Shown here: positions 43,529 through 52,456 of the stretch, one piece after another
How positions within the stretch are numbered: the stretch's first letter is position 1
Layout: the number at the start of each line of letters is the position of its first letter
NCBI GenBank assembly: GCA_964560495.1
Contig: CAZLMM010000007.1
Span: forward strand, 62,001-126,000
Source of the DNA: UBA5069 sp964560495
Lineage (GTDB): Bacteria; Chloroflexota; Anaerolineae; Caldilineales; Caldilineaceae
Length of the DNA stretch: 64,000 nucleotides
Reading direction: 5' to 3'
Made by a program: the position numbers and the translations under genes
The notes under the pieces: model-generated
Told to the model about the DNA's origin: nothing
Seen by the model: the letters and a program-made list of their open reading frames with translations, nothing else
Databases searched by the model: none

Positions 43529-43762
43529 ATGCCGACAATCAAGCGCTTTACCAACTCGCGCATTGTCATCTATCCGCAGGAACATGGCGTCCCTCATTTC
43601 CATGTGGAATTTACCGATGGCGATCGCTGTGCAATCTCGATTGCGACGCTGGAAGTGTTGGCTGGTCAAGTCCATCCTCAACGTAGGCTGCGGGAAGCCT
43701 TGACATGGGCCGAGGGCAACCGCACCCTGCTATTCATGAAATGGAAGGAGATTACCAGGTGA
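43529..43762 (+). CDS. DUF4160 domain protein
   Basis: The 77-residue protein is a complete DUF4160 domain: RIVIYPQEHGVPHFHVEFTDGDRCAISIATLEVLAG, then EALTWAEGNRTLLFMKWKEI. The conserved GVPHFHV motif is present. DUF4160 genes usually precede a DUF2442 gene, as here, and the pair has been proposed to be a toxin-antitoxin-like unit; no activity is established. Its stop overlaps the GTG start of the next gene. Confidence 0.82.
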   Translation: MPTIKRFTNSRIVIYPQEHGVPHFHVEFTDGDRCAISIATLEVLAGQVHPQRRLREALTWAEGNRTLLFMKWKEITR

Positions 43763-44196
43763 TCAAGCCACCGCGCATCAGTGAAGTCAAAGCCGTCCTG
43801 CCTTCAACATTGGAAATCGCGTGGACGACCGGTGAGGTGCTACGCGTCGAGATCGGCGACTGGATTGACCGTTTCGAGCTTTTGCAACCGCTGCGCGACC
43901 CCGCGTTGTTTGCACTTGTGCGGGTGGGCTGGTATGGACACAGCGTGGAGTGGAACGAGACCATCGAACTTGGCGCTGACCAACTTTACGAGCGCAGCAA
44001 AGACCAGACAGGCGAACCCTCTCCCCAGCGATTCGATGAATGGATGCGCCGTAATCGTCTCTCGCTCACAACGGCAGCAGAGGCGCTGGGTCTTTCGCGC
44101 CGCATGGTTGCCTACTATCGCGCGGGCAGCCGGCCCATCCCCAAAATCGTGGGTCTGGCCTGCATTGGTTGGGAATCAGGGCAGTCTCGAGATTGA
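43759..44196 (+). CDS. DUF2442 protein with C-terminal helix-turn-helix
   Basis: The 145-residue protein has an N-terminal DUF2442 domain (RISEVKAVLPSTLEIAWTTGEVLRVEIGDWIDRF) and a C-terminal helix-turn-helix, FDEWMRRNRLSLTTAAEALGLSRRMVAYYRAGSRPIPKI, close to XRE-type DNA-binding helices. The GTG at 43759 is preferred: AAGGAG lies 8 bases upstream and the start overlaps the DUF4160 stop (GTGA). The DNA-binding part would let the pair repress its own promoter, as antitoxins do. The pair is not otherwise characterised. Confidence 0.75.
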   Translation: MIKPPRISEVKAVLPSTLEIAWTTGEVLRVEIGDWIDRFELLQPLRDPALFALVRVGWYGHSVEWNETIELGADQLYERSKDQTGEPSPQRFDEWMRRNRLSLTTAAEALGLSRRMVAYYRAGSRPIPKIVGLACIGWESGQSRD

Positions 44197-44219
44197 TCAC
44201 AAGGATAGAGTGAGCGCCC

Positions 44220-44813
44220 CTATCTCGTTCGCCCCGAACGCACGACGATCTCGTCGCCGGTCATGCTCTCGATGACCGCCAGGGTGATGATGGGCACGTG
44301 CAGGTGCGCCAGTTGGGCGCGGCCAGCCTCGAAACTCTTCTCGATGAGACAGCCGATGCCGCACAAGGTCGCGCCGCATTGCGCCACCAGCGTCGCCAGC
44401 GCGTCGATGGTCTTGCCCGTCGCCAAAAAGTCGTCGATGAGCAACACCCGATCGTTGGGGCGCAGGTATTCCGGCGAGACGATCAGCTCCACCACGCCGC
44501 CTTTGGTGTGGCTGGGCGCCGAGGCGCTGTAGAAGCCATCGGGCATGGTGATGGGCCGCGTCTTGCGCGCATAGATGACAGGGACGTGAAGAACCAGGCC
44601 GGTGGTCAACGCCGGCGCAATGCCGCTCACCTCTGCTGTGATGATCTTCGTGACGCCGCTCACGCCTGCTTCCTGAAAACGCCTGGCGAATTCTCGCCCC
44701 ATGCCCAGGGTGAGCTCCGGATCCAACTGATGGTTGATGAAGCCATCCACCTTGAGAATGCCCCATCCCAGGTTGCGCCCTTCGGCGCGAATGCGCTCGA
44801 CCAACTCTTGCAT
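44220..44813 (-). CDS. xpt: Xanthine phosphoribosyltransferase
   Basis: The 197-residue enzyme transfers a phosphoribosyl group from PRPP to xanthine, making XMP for guanine nucleotide salvage. The xpt-type N terminus (ILKVDGFINHQLDPELTLGMGREFA) and the PRPP-binding loop VLLIDDFLATGKT near residue 130 are clear, and the length matches. The ATG at 44813 is preferred, with AAAGGAAAC upstream; a longer frame extends to 44903. No purine riboswitch precedes it, unlike many Firmicute xpt genes. Confidence 0.88.
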   Translation of the reverse strand: MQELVERIRAEGRNLGWGILKVDGFINHQLDPELTLGMGREFARRFQEAGVSGVTKIITAEVSGIAPALTTGLVLHVPVIYARKTRPITMPDGFYSASAPSHTKGGVVELIVSPEYLRPNDRVLLIDDFLATGKTIDALATLVAQCGATLCGIGCLIEKSFEAGRAQLAHLHVPIITLAVIESMTGDEIVVRSGRTR

Positions 44814-44995
44814 GACTCTGTTTCCTTTCCTATAAAATTTTGTGGCAATAGTCTGACGCGTAGCATCGAATCCAGGGTCCATCATAAGCAGAAGGGATAA
44901 CATCGCCGGTCAAGACTGGCATTGTAAGAAGCAACTCGTGGTACAATGTTTGAAAGGAAAACAATAGTTGCTGGAAGGCGGTTAAGAGATGTTGA

Positions 44996-45226
44996 TTGAG
45001 CGATAACCCATATGCCGGCGTCGCCATCCCTGGATACGCACAGGCGGTCTGGAAGATCCGTCTGGCGAGTAGCGACATGCACACTGGAAAGCGTGGTGGA
45101 TACCGTGTTATCTATGCGGTGGACGCGGTAAGCAGTCGCTGTATATTGCTCTATATCTACCCCAAATCGGAACAGACAGCAGTAACGTCGAACGAAATAG
45201 AAGAGCTTCTTGCCGAACTGAGCTGA
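44996..45226 (+). pseudogene. RelE/ParE-family toxin fragment, N terminus decayed
   Basis: The open reading frame from a TTG at 44996 encodes 76 residues that match the C-terminal two thirds of RelE/ParE-family toxins: SDNPYAG, WKIRLASSDMHTGKRGGYRVIYAVD, and IEELLAEL at the end. The first 20-25 residues of the fold, including the first helix, are missing. The bases upstream give fragments of a plausible start in the other two frames (RRLRDVD, then MLIER), interrupted by stops, so the original gene was probably broken by small indels. No antitoxin gene is adjacent. Confidence 0.6.
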
Positions 45227-45255
45227 TGATCCCCCGAAATAAGAGCTTGATCTCC

Positions 45256-46476
45256 TCATCTTTGAAACGATATAAGCAGGTCTGCAGCGGCGGCTGGCCC
45301 ACCCAGACTTGCGAACTCGGCAGCCAGCGCAGCAGCGCGGGCGCGGAAAGGCGATAGGTCAGGCAAGAGGCTGGCGAGCGCACCCTCCAGTCGATCCACC
45401 GTCACCTCGCGTGGCGCGACCGCCACGCCCACGCCGGTGCGCTGCACACCCAACGCCTGACGCTGCTGATCCGCCGCATGAGGCGACACAATCTGCGGAA
45501 CGGCCTGCGTCACGAGCGCATGGGTCATGCCGGCCCCGCCGTGATGGATAGCAGCGTTGGTGTAGGGCAACACCGCCGCCAGCGGAACACGCCCCCACAC
45601 AGTCGCCTCGATTGGAAGTCGGCCAGCCAACTGAGCTTTCATGTCTTGTAGGCGCTTCGGGTCATCCTCGCCCAGAAGAATGATCGGCGCGCAACCGAGG
45701 CGGACGGTCGCCTGGGCAGCCATTTGGAAAAAGTTTGGGTCATCATTAAAGCTGGTGCCCAGGGTGATCACGACCCACGGGCGATCTTCCGGGTGCGGCA
45801 GTTCGGCCAGAGGAGGGAGGGCTGGTGGTGCGCTACCGCCCACGTGTTGCGTCTGGGGGAGCAGCTTTGCGCCGGCAAACCAGGCGGGACTCCAGTAGGT
45901 GACATGGAGGCGGGGGGAGCAGAGCGCCGGCGGGCCGCTCGTGGTGAAATTGACGCCGGCAATGTCCAGGCGTTCAATGATGCGATCCAGACGTCGCCTG
46001 CCATAGACCACCAGGGGGTCGCTGGCAGGCGCGTCGCCGGGTGCATGGGCCGGCCAGCCCGCCACGACAAGCGGCGTCTCGGTCATCTCGGCAGCCAACC
46101 CAGCCGCGGCGACGAACATCTCTGTTACCAGCACATGAGGCCGAGAACGTCGAATCAGGCCGACCAATTCCACCGTAGCAGCAATGACCCGCTCCTCATC
46201 CAGCCATTGATCGATGGCTCGCTTGCCCCGCAGCTGTTGCAGCTCTTCCTGGGAGCCAACATCACGACGCTCGATGGGCGGTGGAGGCGGCCAGCGCCAG
46301 CCCGTTTCCGCCAAAGGATGAAAACCGATCCCATGGACTTGAACCAAAGGCGCAACTTCCACACCGCTGGCCCAGACGACCTCGTGACCCCGCTTTGCCA
46401 GCTCCACTGCGGTCGCCAGATAGCCGCCCCAATCAAGGTGGGGAGCAAGCTGGGCAGAAACGAACAAGAACCGCAT
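45256..46476 (-). CDS. UDP-glycosyltransferase-type (GT1/MGT) enzyme
   Basis: The 406-residue GT-B enzyme has the MGT-type C-terminal donor-binding signature: IHHGGAGMTHALVTQAVPQIVSPHAADQ, with the conserved H-x-G-G-x-G near the start. The N-terminal motif FLFVSAQLAPHLDWGGYLATAVELAKRGHEVVWASG is also typical of GT1 enzymes. Such enzymes glycosylate lipids, carotenoids or secondary metabolites. The acceptor cannot be guessed from the context, which holds a broken toxin gene and a lipoprotein. Confidence 0.86.
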   Translation of the reverse strand: MRFLFVSAQLAPHLDWGGYLATAVELAKRGHEVVWASGVEVAPLVQVHGIGFHPLAETGWRWPPPPPIERRDVGSQEELQQLRGKRAIDQWLDEERVIAATVELVGLIRRSRPHVLVTEMFVAAAGLAAEMTETPLVVAGWPAHAPGDAPASDPLVVYGRRRLDRIIERLDIAGVNFTTSGPPALCSPRLHVTYWSPAWFAGAKLLPQTQHVGGSAPPALPPLAELPHPEDRPWVVITLGTSFNDDPNFFQMAAQATVRLGCAPIILLGEDDPKRLQDMKAQLAGRLPIEATVWGRVPLAAVLPYTNAAIHHGGAGMTHALVTQAVPQIVSPHAADQQRQALGVQRTGVGVAVAPREVTVDRLEGALASLLPDLSPFRARAAALAAEFASLGGPAAAADLLISFQR

Positions 46477-46535
46477 GAACCAATCCCTCGGCCTTCACGC
46501 GCCAGCGCTGCACAACTGTTGCATTTGCCCTATCG

Positions 46536-48812
46536 TCAGTTGCTACATCCTGGCGTGATGCGATAGAGGCCGCCAGAGCCCGTGCCCATCCAGAGCGCGC
46601 CGTCTGGCGCAGTACTCACGGCCAGCACGGGCCAGGCAAGCATGATGCGCTCGGCGACAACTTTGCCGCTGCTGTCCGCGCCAAGTCGATAGAGACCCGG
46701 GTCTTTTCCATAGACGCCAAAAAAGATCGAGCCAAAGGCCCAGGCGATGCCCGTGGGCGCGGCGGTGTTGGGCAGGGCCAATACCGGCTTGGTGTACCAT
46801 TCAGGCGCTGGCGGCGTCAGCGCCAAGGGGAAGCCATAGTAGGGGGCGCTCTCCTCGCCGCCGCCGATGACGCCAGGATTGAGCGCATTCACTTCATCGC
46901 CCGCGCTCACATCCTCCGGCACGTTGGTGGCCCCATTATCGGTGAACCAAATGCGCCCCGACGGGTCAACCGTGATGCCATAGGGGTTGCGCACCCCGCG
47001 CGCAGCCGTGGAAAAGGTGTTGATGCTGCGCTGACTGACCAGGGCGTCCAGCGGCGCCCGCACGATGCGCGCGGCATAGGGATTGCCGCCGCTGACGATC
47101 TGCTGGGCGCCGGCCTCGCCAATGCCCACCAACGGCCCATCGGAGTAGCCATCGATCACGCCGCCGGCCGAGACGTAGAGCCAGCCGTTGCTGATGACCA
47201 GTCCATTATTGGCGTGAAAGAGCTGGCTGTTGACGGCGAAACCAGCGGCCAAGCGTTCAAACGCCCCGCCATCGGGGATACGCCCCACCTCGCCAGCGCG
47301 ACTGATGTAGAGCGCGCCATTCTCCCAATCCATGCCCGTAATGCGGGGCGACTCGCTGAGAATTTCCGTCACCGTGCTATCGCTGACGCCATCATAGACA
47401 ACCACCGACCGGCTGGGGTGATGGGCGTCGTAGAGAATGAGGGGATCGACCTCGCCGGCCAGGCTGGAATCCAACGCCAGGAAGATGCGACCGTCGGGCG
47501 CAAAGGCGATGGCTGTAATGCCGCGTTCATTCTTGCGCAGGCGCTGCTCGATGCAAAAGCCCCCTTGGGGCGTCAGCCAGCCGTCGCCATTCCCTGGGGC
47601 AGGAAGGCCAAAGGCGCGCGCCTGGATGCCCGCTTGAGCCGCGTTTGCAGCGTTGAAGCCCGGCTGGGCGGCGGAGACAACCGCAGCGGGAGCAGCGCCA
47701 GCGGCCGGCGCATCGCTGGCGCTTGCCGCTGGCGCGCTGGCTGGGCTGGCGACCCTGCCGGAGCTGGGGCGTGGCGCAATTGCCGCCACGCCGGATGTTG
47801 GCAGCGCCAATGAGACGCGTAGGGCATTGACTGCCGCAGTCTGGGGAGCCTCACCGCACGCAATGGGCAGGAGCAGATCAGCGCTGACCACGCGCAAGGG
47901 ATCCTCGACGGGCGTCGGACAGATATCGCTGACCGGTCCCACGTCGCCTGCTTCCACAACAAACCACCGACGATCTTGCGACGTGGACGAACTGGCGGAT
48001 TGGCGCGTTGCCGGAGTCGGTGCGGGTGGCTGCGCAGGGGCCGGGCGGTCTTTCACCGCGCCGCTGTCGATCCACTCCTTGATGAGCAACTTCTCGTCCG
48101 GGGTGAGCGCGCCAATCATGGGCATTTTGTTGGATTCCAGGACTTGCCAGAGCACAGAAGAAAGAGAGTCGCCGGGAATCACGACCGTCCCGCTAAAGCT
48201 GCCGGTCATCAGCGCCTCATAGTTCGTCACCTGAAGCCCCTTGTTCTTGACGATGTCGCTATGGCACGAATTGCACGTGCGCATCAAGATAGGCTGAATG
48301 TCTTCGCTGTAAGCGACAGCGGGCGCGGGACCGTTTCCTTCTGGAACGGGTGCGTTCGGCGGAGATGAGGCGATCATTGACGCGCTGATCACTGCGCTGA
48401 CCGTTAGCGCCTCGGTGATATGCACAAGACTGCCTTTTGGAATACGTCCCATGCGGCAGGAGTCCACATTTGTATCCATGCGCACGTTGGCGTTCTGTAG
48501 CGCCAAGGCATAGACTTTCTTGCCATCAGCCAGGCATTCTTGGGCGTCGGCCAGACTGATAGGCGTAATTGCCTCCACCTCTGGCAGCGTGTGGCCCGAC
48601 TCGCCCAAGAGGCTGCTGCTGCCATAAGGCGGCGGCGGTCCTCCTTCGACCACCGTGTACACAACTGATGAGTCGATCGATGAACAGCCAGCGATCTGGA
48701 AAATCGCAAAAAGTGAGATGACCAAGGGGAGAAACTGTCGAGCATGGAAGATATCATTGCAAGGGGAAAACAAGCGGGACAGCGACAATCGCTGCAAAAA
48801 ACGAAAGCACAT
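46536..48812 (-). CDS. Lipoprotein with cytochrome c motif and beta-propeller (sorbosone-dehydrogenase-like)
   Basis: The 758-residue protein has an N-terminal hydrophobic segment ending QIAGC, a probable lipidation Cys. A region with a single heme-binding motif, RTCNSCHSDI, follows in a Planctomycete-type cytochrome c context, then a Pro/Ala/Ser-rich linker. The C-terminal 350 residues form a propeller like that of soluble aldose or sorbosone dehydrogenases (GVRNPYGITVDPSGRIWFTDNGATNVPEDV). It probably sits outside the membrane and passes electrons from sugar oxidation. The PQQ-dependence of relatives is inference. ATG at 48812 follows GAGGAAAAG. Confidence 0.78.
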   Translation of the reverse strand: MCFRFLQRLSLSRLFSPCNDIFHARQFLPLVISLFAIFQIAGCSSIDSSVVYTVVEGGPPPPYGSSSLLGESGHTLPEVEAITPISLADAQECLADGKKVYALALQNANVRMDTNVDSCRMGRIPKGSLVHITEALTVSAVISASMIASSPPNAPVPEGNGPAPAVAYSEDIQPILMRTCNSCHSDIVKNKGLQVTNYEALMTGSFSGTVVIPGDSLSSVLWQVLESNKMPMIGALTPDEKLLIKEWIDSGAVKDRPAPAQPPAPTPATRQSASSSTSQDRRWFVVEAGDVGPVSDICPTPVEDPLRVVSADLLLPIACGEAPQTAAVNALRVSLALPTSGVAAIAPRPSSGRVASPASAPAASASDAPAAGAAPAAVVSAAQPGFNAANAAQAGIQARAFGLPAPGNGDGWLTPQGGFCIEQRLRKNERGITAIAFAPDGRIFLALDSSLAGEVDPLILYDAHHPSRSVVVYDGVSDSTVTEILSESPRITGMDWENGALYISRAGEVGRIPDGGAFERLAAGFAVNSQLFHANNGLVISNGWLYVSAGGVIDGYSDGPLVGIGEAGAQQIVSGGNPYAARIVRAPLDALVSQRSINTFSTAARGVRNPYGITVDPSGRIWFTDNGATNVPEDVSAGDEVNALNPGVIGGGEESAPYYGFPLALTPPAPEWYTKPVLALPNTAAPTGIAWAFGSIFFGVYGKDPGLYRLGADSSGKVVAERIMLAWPVLAVSTAPDGALWMGTGSGGLYRITPGCSN

Positions 48813-48842
48813 AATCTTTTCCTCATCCATCAAGCGGAGCAC

Positions 48843-49811
48843 TCAGCCCACCAGTCTGCCGGCGAAGAGAGAACGTGCGTGGGCAATGTCCGCATGAATT
48901 TGGGCGACAAGCGCATCCAGACCAGCAAAGCGGCGCTCGCCGCGCAGCCGTTCGACGAATTCAAGAGTCAAAATCTCGCCATAAAGATCGTCCACAAGCT
49001 CGGGCGGCGGAAAGTCGAGCAAATGCGCCTCGATGCGATGGTGCATGCCATCGACCGTAGGTCGCACGCCAATGTTGGTGACGCTGGCAAAGGTGTAGGC
49101 CCGGTTCGCCGTGCAATGGTGAGCCAGCGTCGCGTAGACGCCATCAGCCGGGAGCAGCTTATTCGACGGGGGGTGGAGATTGGCCGTTGGGATTCCGATG
49201 GTGCGGCCACGTTGATCGCCTTGCTGCACTTCACCTGTCACACTGTAGAAACGCCCCAAGAGATCGGCGGCTTCGCCCACATCACCCTCTTGCAGCAAGC
49301 TGCGAATCACACTGCTGCGCACAATGCGACCGCGCCACTCCACCGGCTCCATTACATGAACGCTGAACCCCAGATCCTCACCCATGTGGCGCAGACTGGG
49401 AATGTCGCCGCTGCGGTTGCGCCCCAGGGCAAAATCCGGACCAACAACCAGCCCGACAATGCCCAAGTGATGGCAGAGCAAGTCTACGAAAGTGCGCGCT
49501 TCCATCTGCGCAGTGTCGGGGTTGAAGGGATGGATAACGCCAATCTCGCTGCCGTGACCCGCAGCCAACATCAGCCGCTCGTTGGGTGAAGTCAGCAGCG
49601 CATAGGGCTTTTCGGGGCGCAGGACTGCCAGCGGATGAGGATCGAAGACCAACAGCGCAGCCCGGCCTCGCCCGGATGGGTGGGCGGCAGCCAATGTCCG
49701 GGCGCGATCGATGAGCGCCTGATGCCCCCGATGAACGCCGTCGAAGTTCCCGATGGTCAGGTATGTGGGTCCCAGACCTTGCGCCTGACGCACGTCACGA
49801 AAAGTGAGCAT
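48843..49811 (-). CDS. ribF: Bifunctional riboflavin kinase/FMN adenylyltransferase
   Basis: The 322-residue enzyme makes FMN and then FAD. The N-terminal FAD synthetase domain begins YLTIGNFDGVHRGHQALI. The C-terminal riboflavin kinase domain contains GDQRGRTIGIPTANL and DGVYATLAHH. It is the last gene of the nusA-infB operon, a common position in bacteria. It starts at the expected Met, and the gap to truB is 90 bases. Confidence 0.92.
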   Translation of the reverse strand: MLTFRDVRQAQGLGPTYLTIGNFDGVHRGHQALIDRARTLAAAHPSGRGRAALLVFDPHPLAVLRPEKPYALLTSPNERLMLAAGHGSEIGVIHPFNPDTAQMEARTFVDLLCHHLGIVGLVVGPDFALGRNRSGDIPSLRHMGEDLGFSVHVMEPVEWRGRIVRSSVIRSLLQEGDVGEAADLLGRFYSVTGEVQQGDQRGRTIGIPTANLHPPSNKLLPADGVYATLAHHCTANRAYTFASVTNIGVRPTVDGMHHRIEAHLLDFPPPELVDDLYGEILTLEFVERLRGERRFAGLDALVAQIHADIAHARSLFAGRLVG

Positions 49812-49901
49812 TCAGCCTATCCTGAGTAGCGCCCCGCCACAGAAAACACAAAGAGCACAAAGGCGTTTCACGCGCTATGACGGTCAGCCTACCATGAATA
49901 C

Positions 49902-50960
49902 CTATCCAGCAAACCATTTCTCTGCTTTCCACACGGCCCCGTCGCCCTCCGCATCACCCATACGGCGCAACACCCCCAAGAAACGACCATCCCATCCACG
50001 CCCTTGCGCAAGAATAGCCTCCTCGTATTCTTGGTCTGCTGCGACTGGGTTGGCGAGCGAATCTGTGGAGTTCGACGGGGTGATCTTCACGAGCTGGCCA
50101 AAACCAAGCCGTCGCGCCGCTTCGTCGTCCACTTCGACGGAAGGCAGGTCAAGTCCAGCGCCCAAAGGCAGCAACAGCGACGCTAGCGCCCCTTCTTGAG
50201 CTGCGGCGCAAATCTCATCCAGCGAGTGGGCTTGTCCCAACGTGAATGGACCGGTCGCTTCGCGACGCAGTGCGGCCAAAAGCCCCACTGTTCCCAACGC
50301 CTTGCCCAGATCATACGCCAGGCTGCGGATATACGCCCCGGCAGAGCAGTGAACCCGCAGTGTGACGTGACCTGGAGGATCAAACGAGAGCAACTCAAGA
50401 CAATGGAATGTAACGCGACGCGGGGCGAGCTCCACGGTTTCCCCGCGCCGCGCCTTGTAATGGAGGCTCTCACCGCCTTGCTTCAAAGCTGAAAAGGCGG
50501 GCGGGGTCTGCATGACAACGCCGCGGAAATGGGCAAGGCTCTCTTCCACACAAGCAGCGGTCAAATGGGGCGCAGCGATGCGTTGCGTCACGATGCCGGT
50601 GACATCATACGTGTCTGTGGCGACGCCCAAAACAATCTCGGCCAGATAGCGTTTGTCATGCCCCTGATAATATTCGACGAGGCGGGTGGCGTGTCCCAGG
50701 CAGAGCGCCAGAACACCGCTGGCGAAAGGATCCAGCGTGCCCGTGTGACCGATGCGTCGTTGGCCGCTCCAGCGCCGCACGCGCTGCACAATGTCATGGC
50801 TGGTGGGCAGGTGGGTAGGCTCGCCGGCGGATGACAGTGCAACACCATCCCCTTCCAGGCGGATCGGTTGTCCAAATTCCAGGCCGGGCTTGTCGACAAT
50901 CAACACCCCGTGAAGTCGGCTATCAGCGCTGGACACGTTCGAGGCGCAACTCCATTTCAC
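49902..50960 (-). CDS. truB: tRNA pseudouridine-55 synthase, with unusual N-terminal insertion
   Basis: The 352-residue enzyme changes uridine 55 of the T-loop of tRNA to pseudouridine. The catalytic Asp is in GHTGTLDPFASGVL, and HCSAGAYIRSLAYDLG is the KYI/S-type motif. An insertion of about 25 residues (GLEFGQPIRLEGDGVALSS and following) separates HGVLIVDKP from TSHDIVQ. In ordinary TruB these two motifs are adjacent, so this is a lineage-specific loop. The start overlaps the nrnA stop (ATGA). Confidence 0.9.
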   Translation of the reverse strand: MKWSCASNVSSADSRLHGVLIVDKPGLEFGQPIRLEGDGVALSSAGEPTHLPTSHDIVQRVRRWSGQRRIGHTGTLDPFASGVLALCLGHATRLVEYYQGHDKRYLAEIVLGVATDTYDVTGIVTQRIAAPHLTAACVEESLAHFRGVVMQTPPAFSALKQGGESLHYKARRGETVELAPRRVTFHCLELLSFDPPGHVTLRVHCSAGAYIRSLAYDLGKALGTVGLLAALRREATGPFTLGQAHSLDEICAAAQEGALASLLLPLGAGLDLPSVEVDDEAARRLGFGQLVKITPSNSTDSLANPVAADQEYEEAILAQGRGWDGRFLGVLRRMGDAEGDGAVWKAEKWFAG

Positions 50961-51940
50961 TTCTCCGTGGCGCGATCCTGACTGACGGTTTGAAGCATCG
51001 GCGTCACGCGTGCGATCACGGCAGCGAGCGACCCTGACACGGTGCAGCCTGCTGCCCCGGGATGTCCCCCACCGCCCAGAGCAAAGGCCACGTTGCTAAC
51101 ATCGAAGCCACGCCGGGCGCGGAAGCTGCACTCCACTGCCGGCGCGCCGTCGTGGCCAGTCTTCTCCACAAAGCTGGCGCTGATATTGGCGCCCACGGTG
51201 CGAATGAGTAGACTGCTCAAACTTCCGTCATCTCCTTGGCTGGCGTCGGCGTCGGCAAGCTGTTGACGGCTGACGCCCGCCCAGATCACGCCCTGCTCCA
51301 TGGTTACGTCATCGAGAACCGCGCCCCACAGACGCAATACGCCAAAGGTGCGCCGGTCGAGCATGTCCTCTGAAATGGCGGCCAGATCAGCGCCGGCCCG
51401 CATGAGGCGCATGGCGGTCTCCAATACGGCAGGGGTCGTGTTGGGCGTCCGAAAGCAGAGGGTGTCGGTCACCAGGCCCGCCAGCAGACATTGAGCCAGT
51501 GGGCTTTGCAGCGGTGCGCCCAGGACGTCGGCAAGCTCGACCAGCATCTGGCAAGTGGCCGCGGCTTGGTGATCGACCCAATTGATGCTGCCAAAACGGG
51601 TGTTGGTCACGTGATGGTCGATCACGATCAATGGCGCATCGGCGAGCGCTGCTGTGTAGACGCGCCCCATCCTGTCGGCGCTGGACGCGTCGACGCAGAT
51701 GACCAGATCATAGGCGTCGCCAACGCCGCGCTCATCAACAATCTCCCCAACGCCTGGCAATGAGCCAAATTCAGGCGGCGTCGGGTCTTGCAGCGCCAAC
51801 GTTGGCCTCTTGCCCAGGGCGCGCATCATCCACCCGATGCTCAGAAGGCTGCCCACTGCATCGCCGTCTGGATTGACATGGCTGACCGCCAAGGGCGCAC
51901 CACTACGCGCCAACATTTCCACCAATCCAGATGGAATCAT
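50957..51940 (-). CDS. nrnA: DHH-family phosphoesterase (oligoribonuclease/pAp phosphatase NrnA type)
   Basis: The 327-residue enzyme degrades short RNA oligomers and dephosphorylates 3'-phosphoadenosine 5'-phosphate in its better-known relatives. The DHH-domain motifs are AVSHVNPDGDAVGS and VIDHHVTN, and the DHHA1 domain shows GGGGHPGAAG. Its start overlaps the rbfA stop, and its stop overlaps the truB start, both by four bases. Position and spacing match the classical translation operon of Gram-positive-like bacteria. Confidence 0.88.
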   Translation of the reverse strand: MIPSGLVEMLARSGAPLAVSHVNPDGDAVGSLLSIGWMMRALGKRPTLALQDPTPPEFGSLPGVGEIVDERGVGDAYDLVICVDASSADRMGRVYTAALADAPLIVIDHHVTNTRFGSINWVDHQAAATCQMLVELADVLGAPLQSPLAQCLLAGLVTDTLCFRTPNTTPAVLETAMRLMRAGADLAAISEDMLDRRTFGVLRLWGAVLDDVTMEQGVIWAGVSRQQLADADASQGDDGSLSSLLIRTVGANISASFVEKTGHDGAPAVECSFRARRGFDVSNVAFALGGGGHPGAAGCTVSGSLAAVIARVTPMLQTVSQDRATEK

Positions 51941-52326
51941 AGGCCAACGCTACCCTCTAGATTTACCGTCTTGGTGGCGCGTTCACTGGCGATCTGCTGG
52001 AAGATTTCCGAGAGACGCAGCGCGCGCTCGTTGGACTCATCATAGTGAAAAGTCAACTCGGGCATCAGACGTAAAGTCAGACGTTCGGCCAATTGGCTGC
52101 GCAAATAGGGGGCAGCCCGGCGCAGGTGGGCAATGACCACTTGCTTGGGCACTTCTTCGTCTTGATGGCTGACAAAAACCTTCACATTGCGCATATCTTT
52201 GCTGACCACGACGTCCGTCACGTTCACGAGTTTTAGTTTCGGGTCGTCCAGTTCATGGCCAATCATGATATTCAGTTCTTCGAACAGAAGACCAGCCAGA
52301 CGTTTCTGGCGTATTTCGCTGCTCAT
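51937..52326 (-). CDS. rbfA: Ribosome-binding factor A
   Basis: The 129-residue protein binds the 30S subunit late in maturation. The KH-like fold signature is visible: RQKRLAGLLFEELNIMIGHELDDPKLKLVNVTDVVVSKDMRNVKVFVSH. It lies between infB and nrnA, and its stop overlaps the nrnA start. The 130-base gap to infB contains no gene. Standard length and order. Confidence 0.92.
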   Translation of the reverse strand: MSSEIRQKRLAGLLFEELNIMIGHELDDPKLKLVNVTDVVVSKDMRNVKVFVSHQDEEVPKQVVIAHLRRAAPYLRSQLAERLTLRLMPELTFHYDESNERALRLSEIFQQIASERATKTVNLEGSVGL

Positions 52327-52456
52327 CTTTCGTCATTCCATTCGTCCGCGTCCACTCCCACCACGACCATCCTTGCGCTCATCCAGCCGCCCATGTGCGT
52401 CCGGCGCGCGTGGGCGTGCGCACTGGACGTTTTCCGAAGACTCCATGGATACTGCA

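Noticed and set aside
44814..44995. Purine riboswitch upstream of xpt
   Set aside because: The leader lacks the conserved three-way-junction core and no paired stems of the right size are visible.
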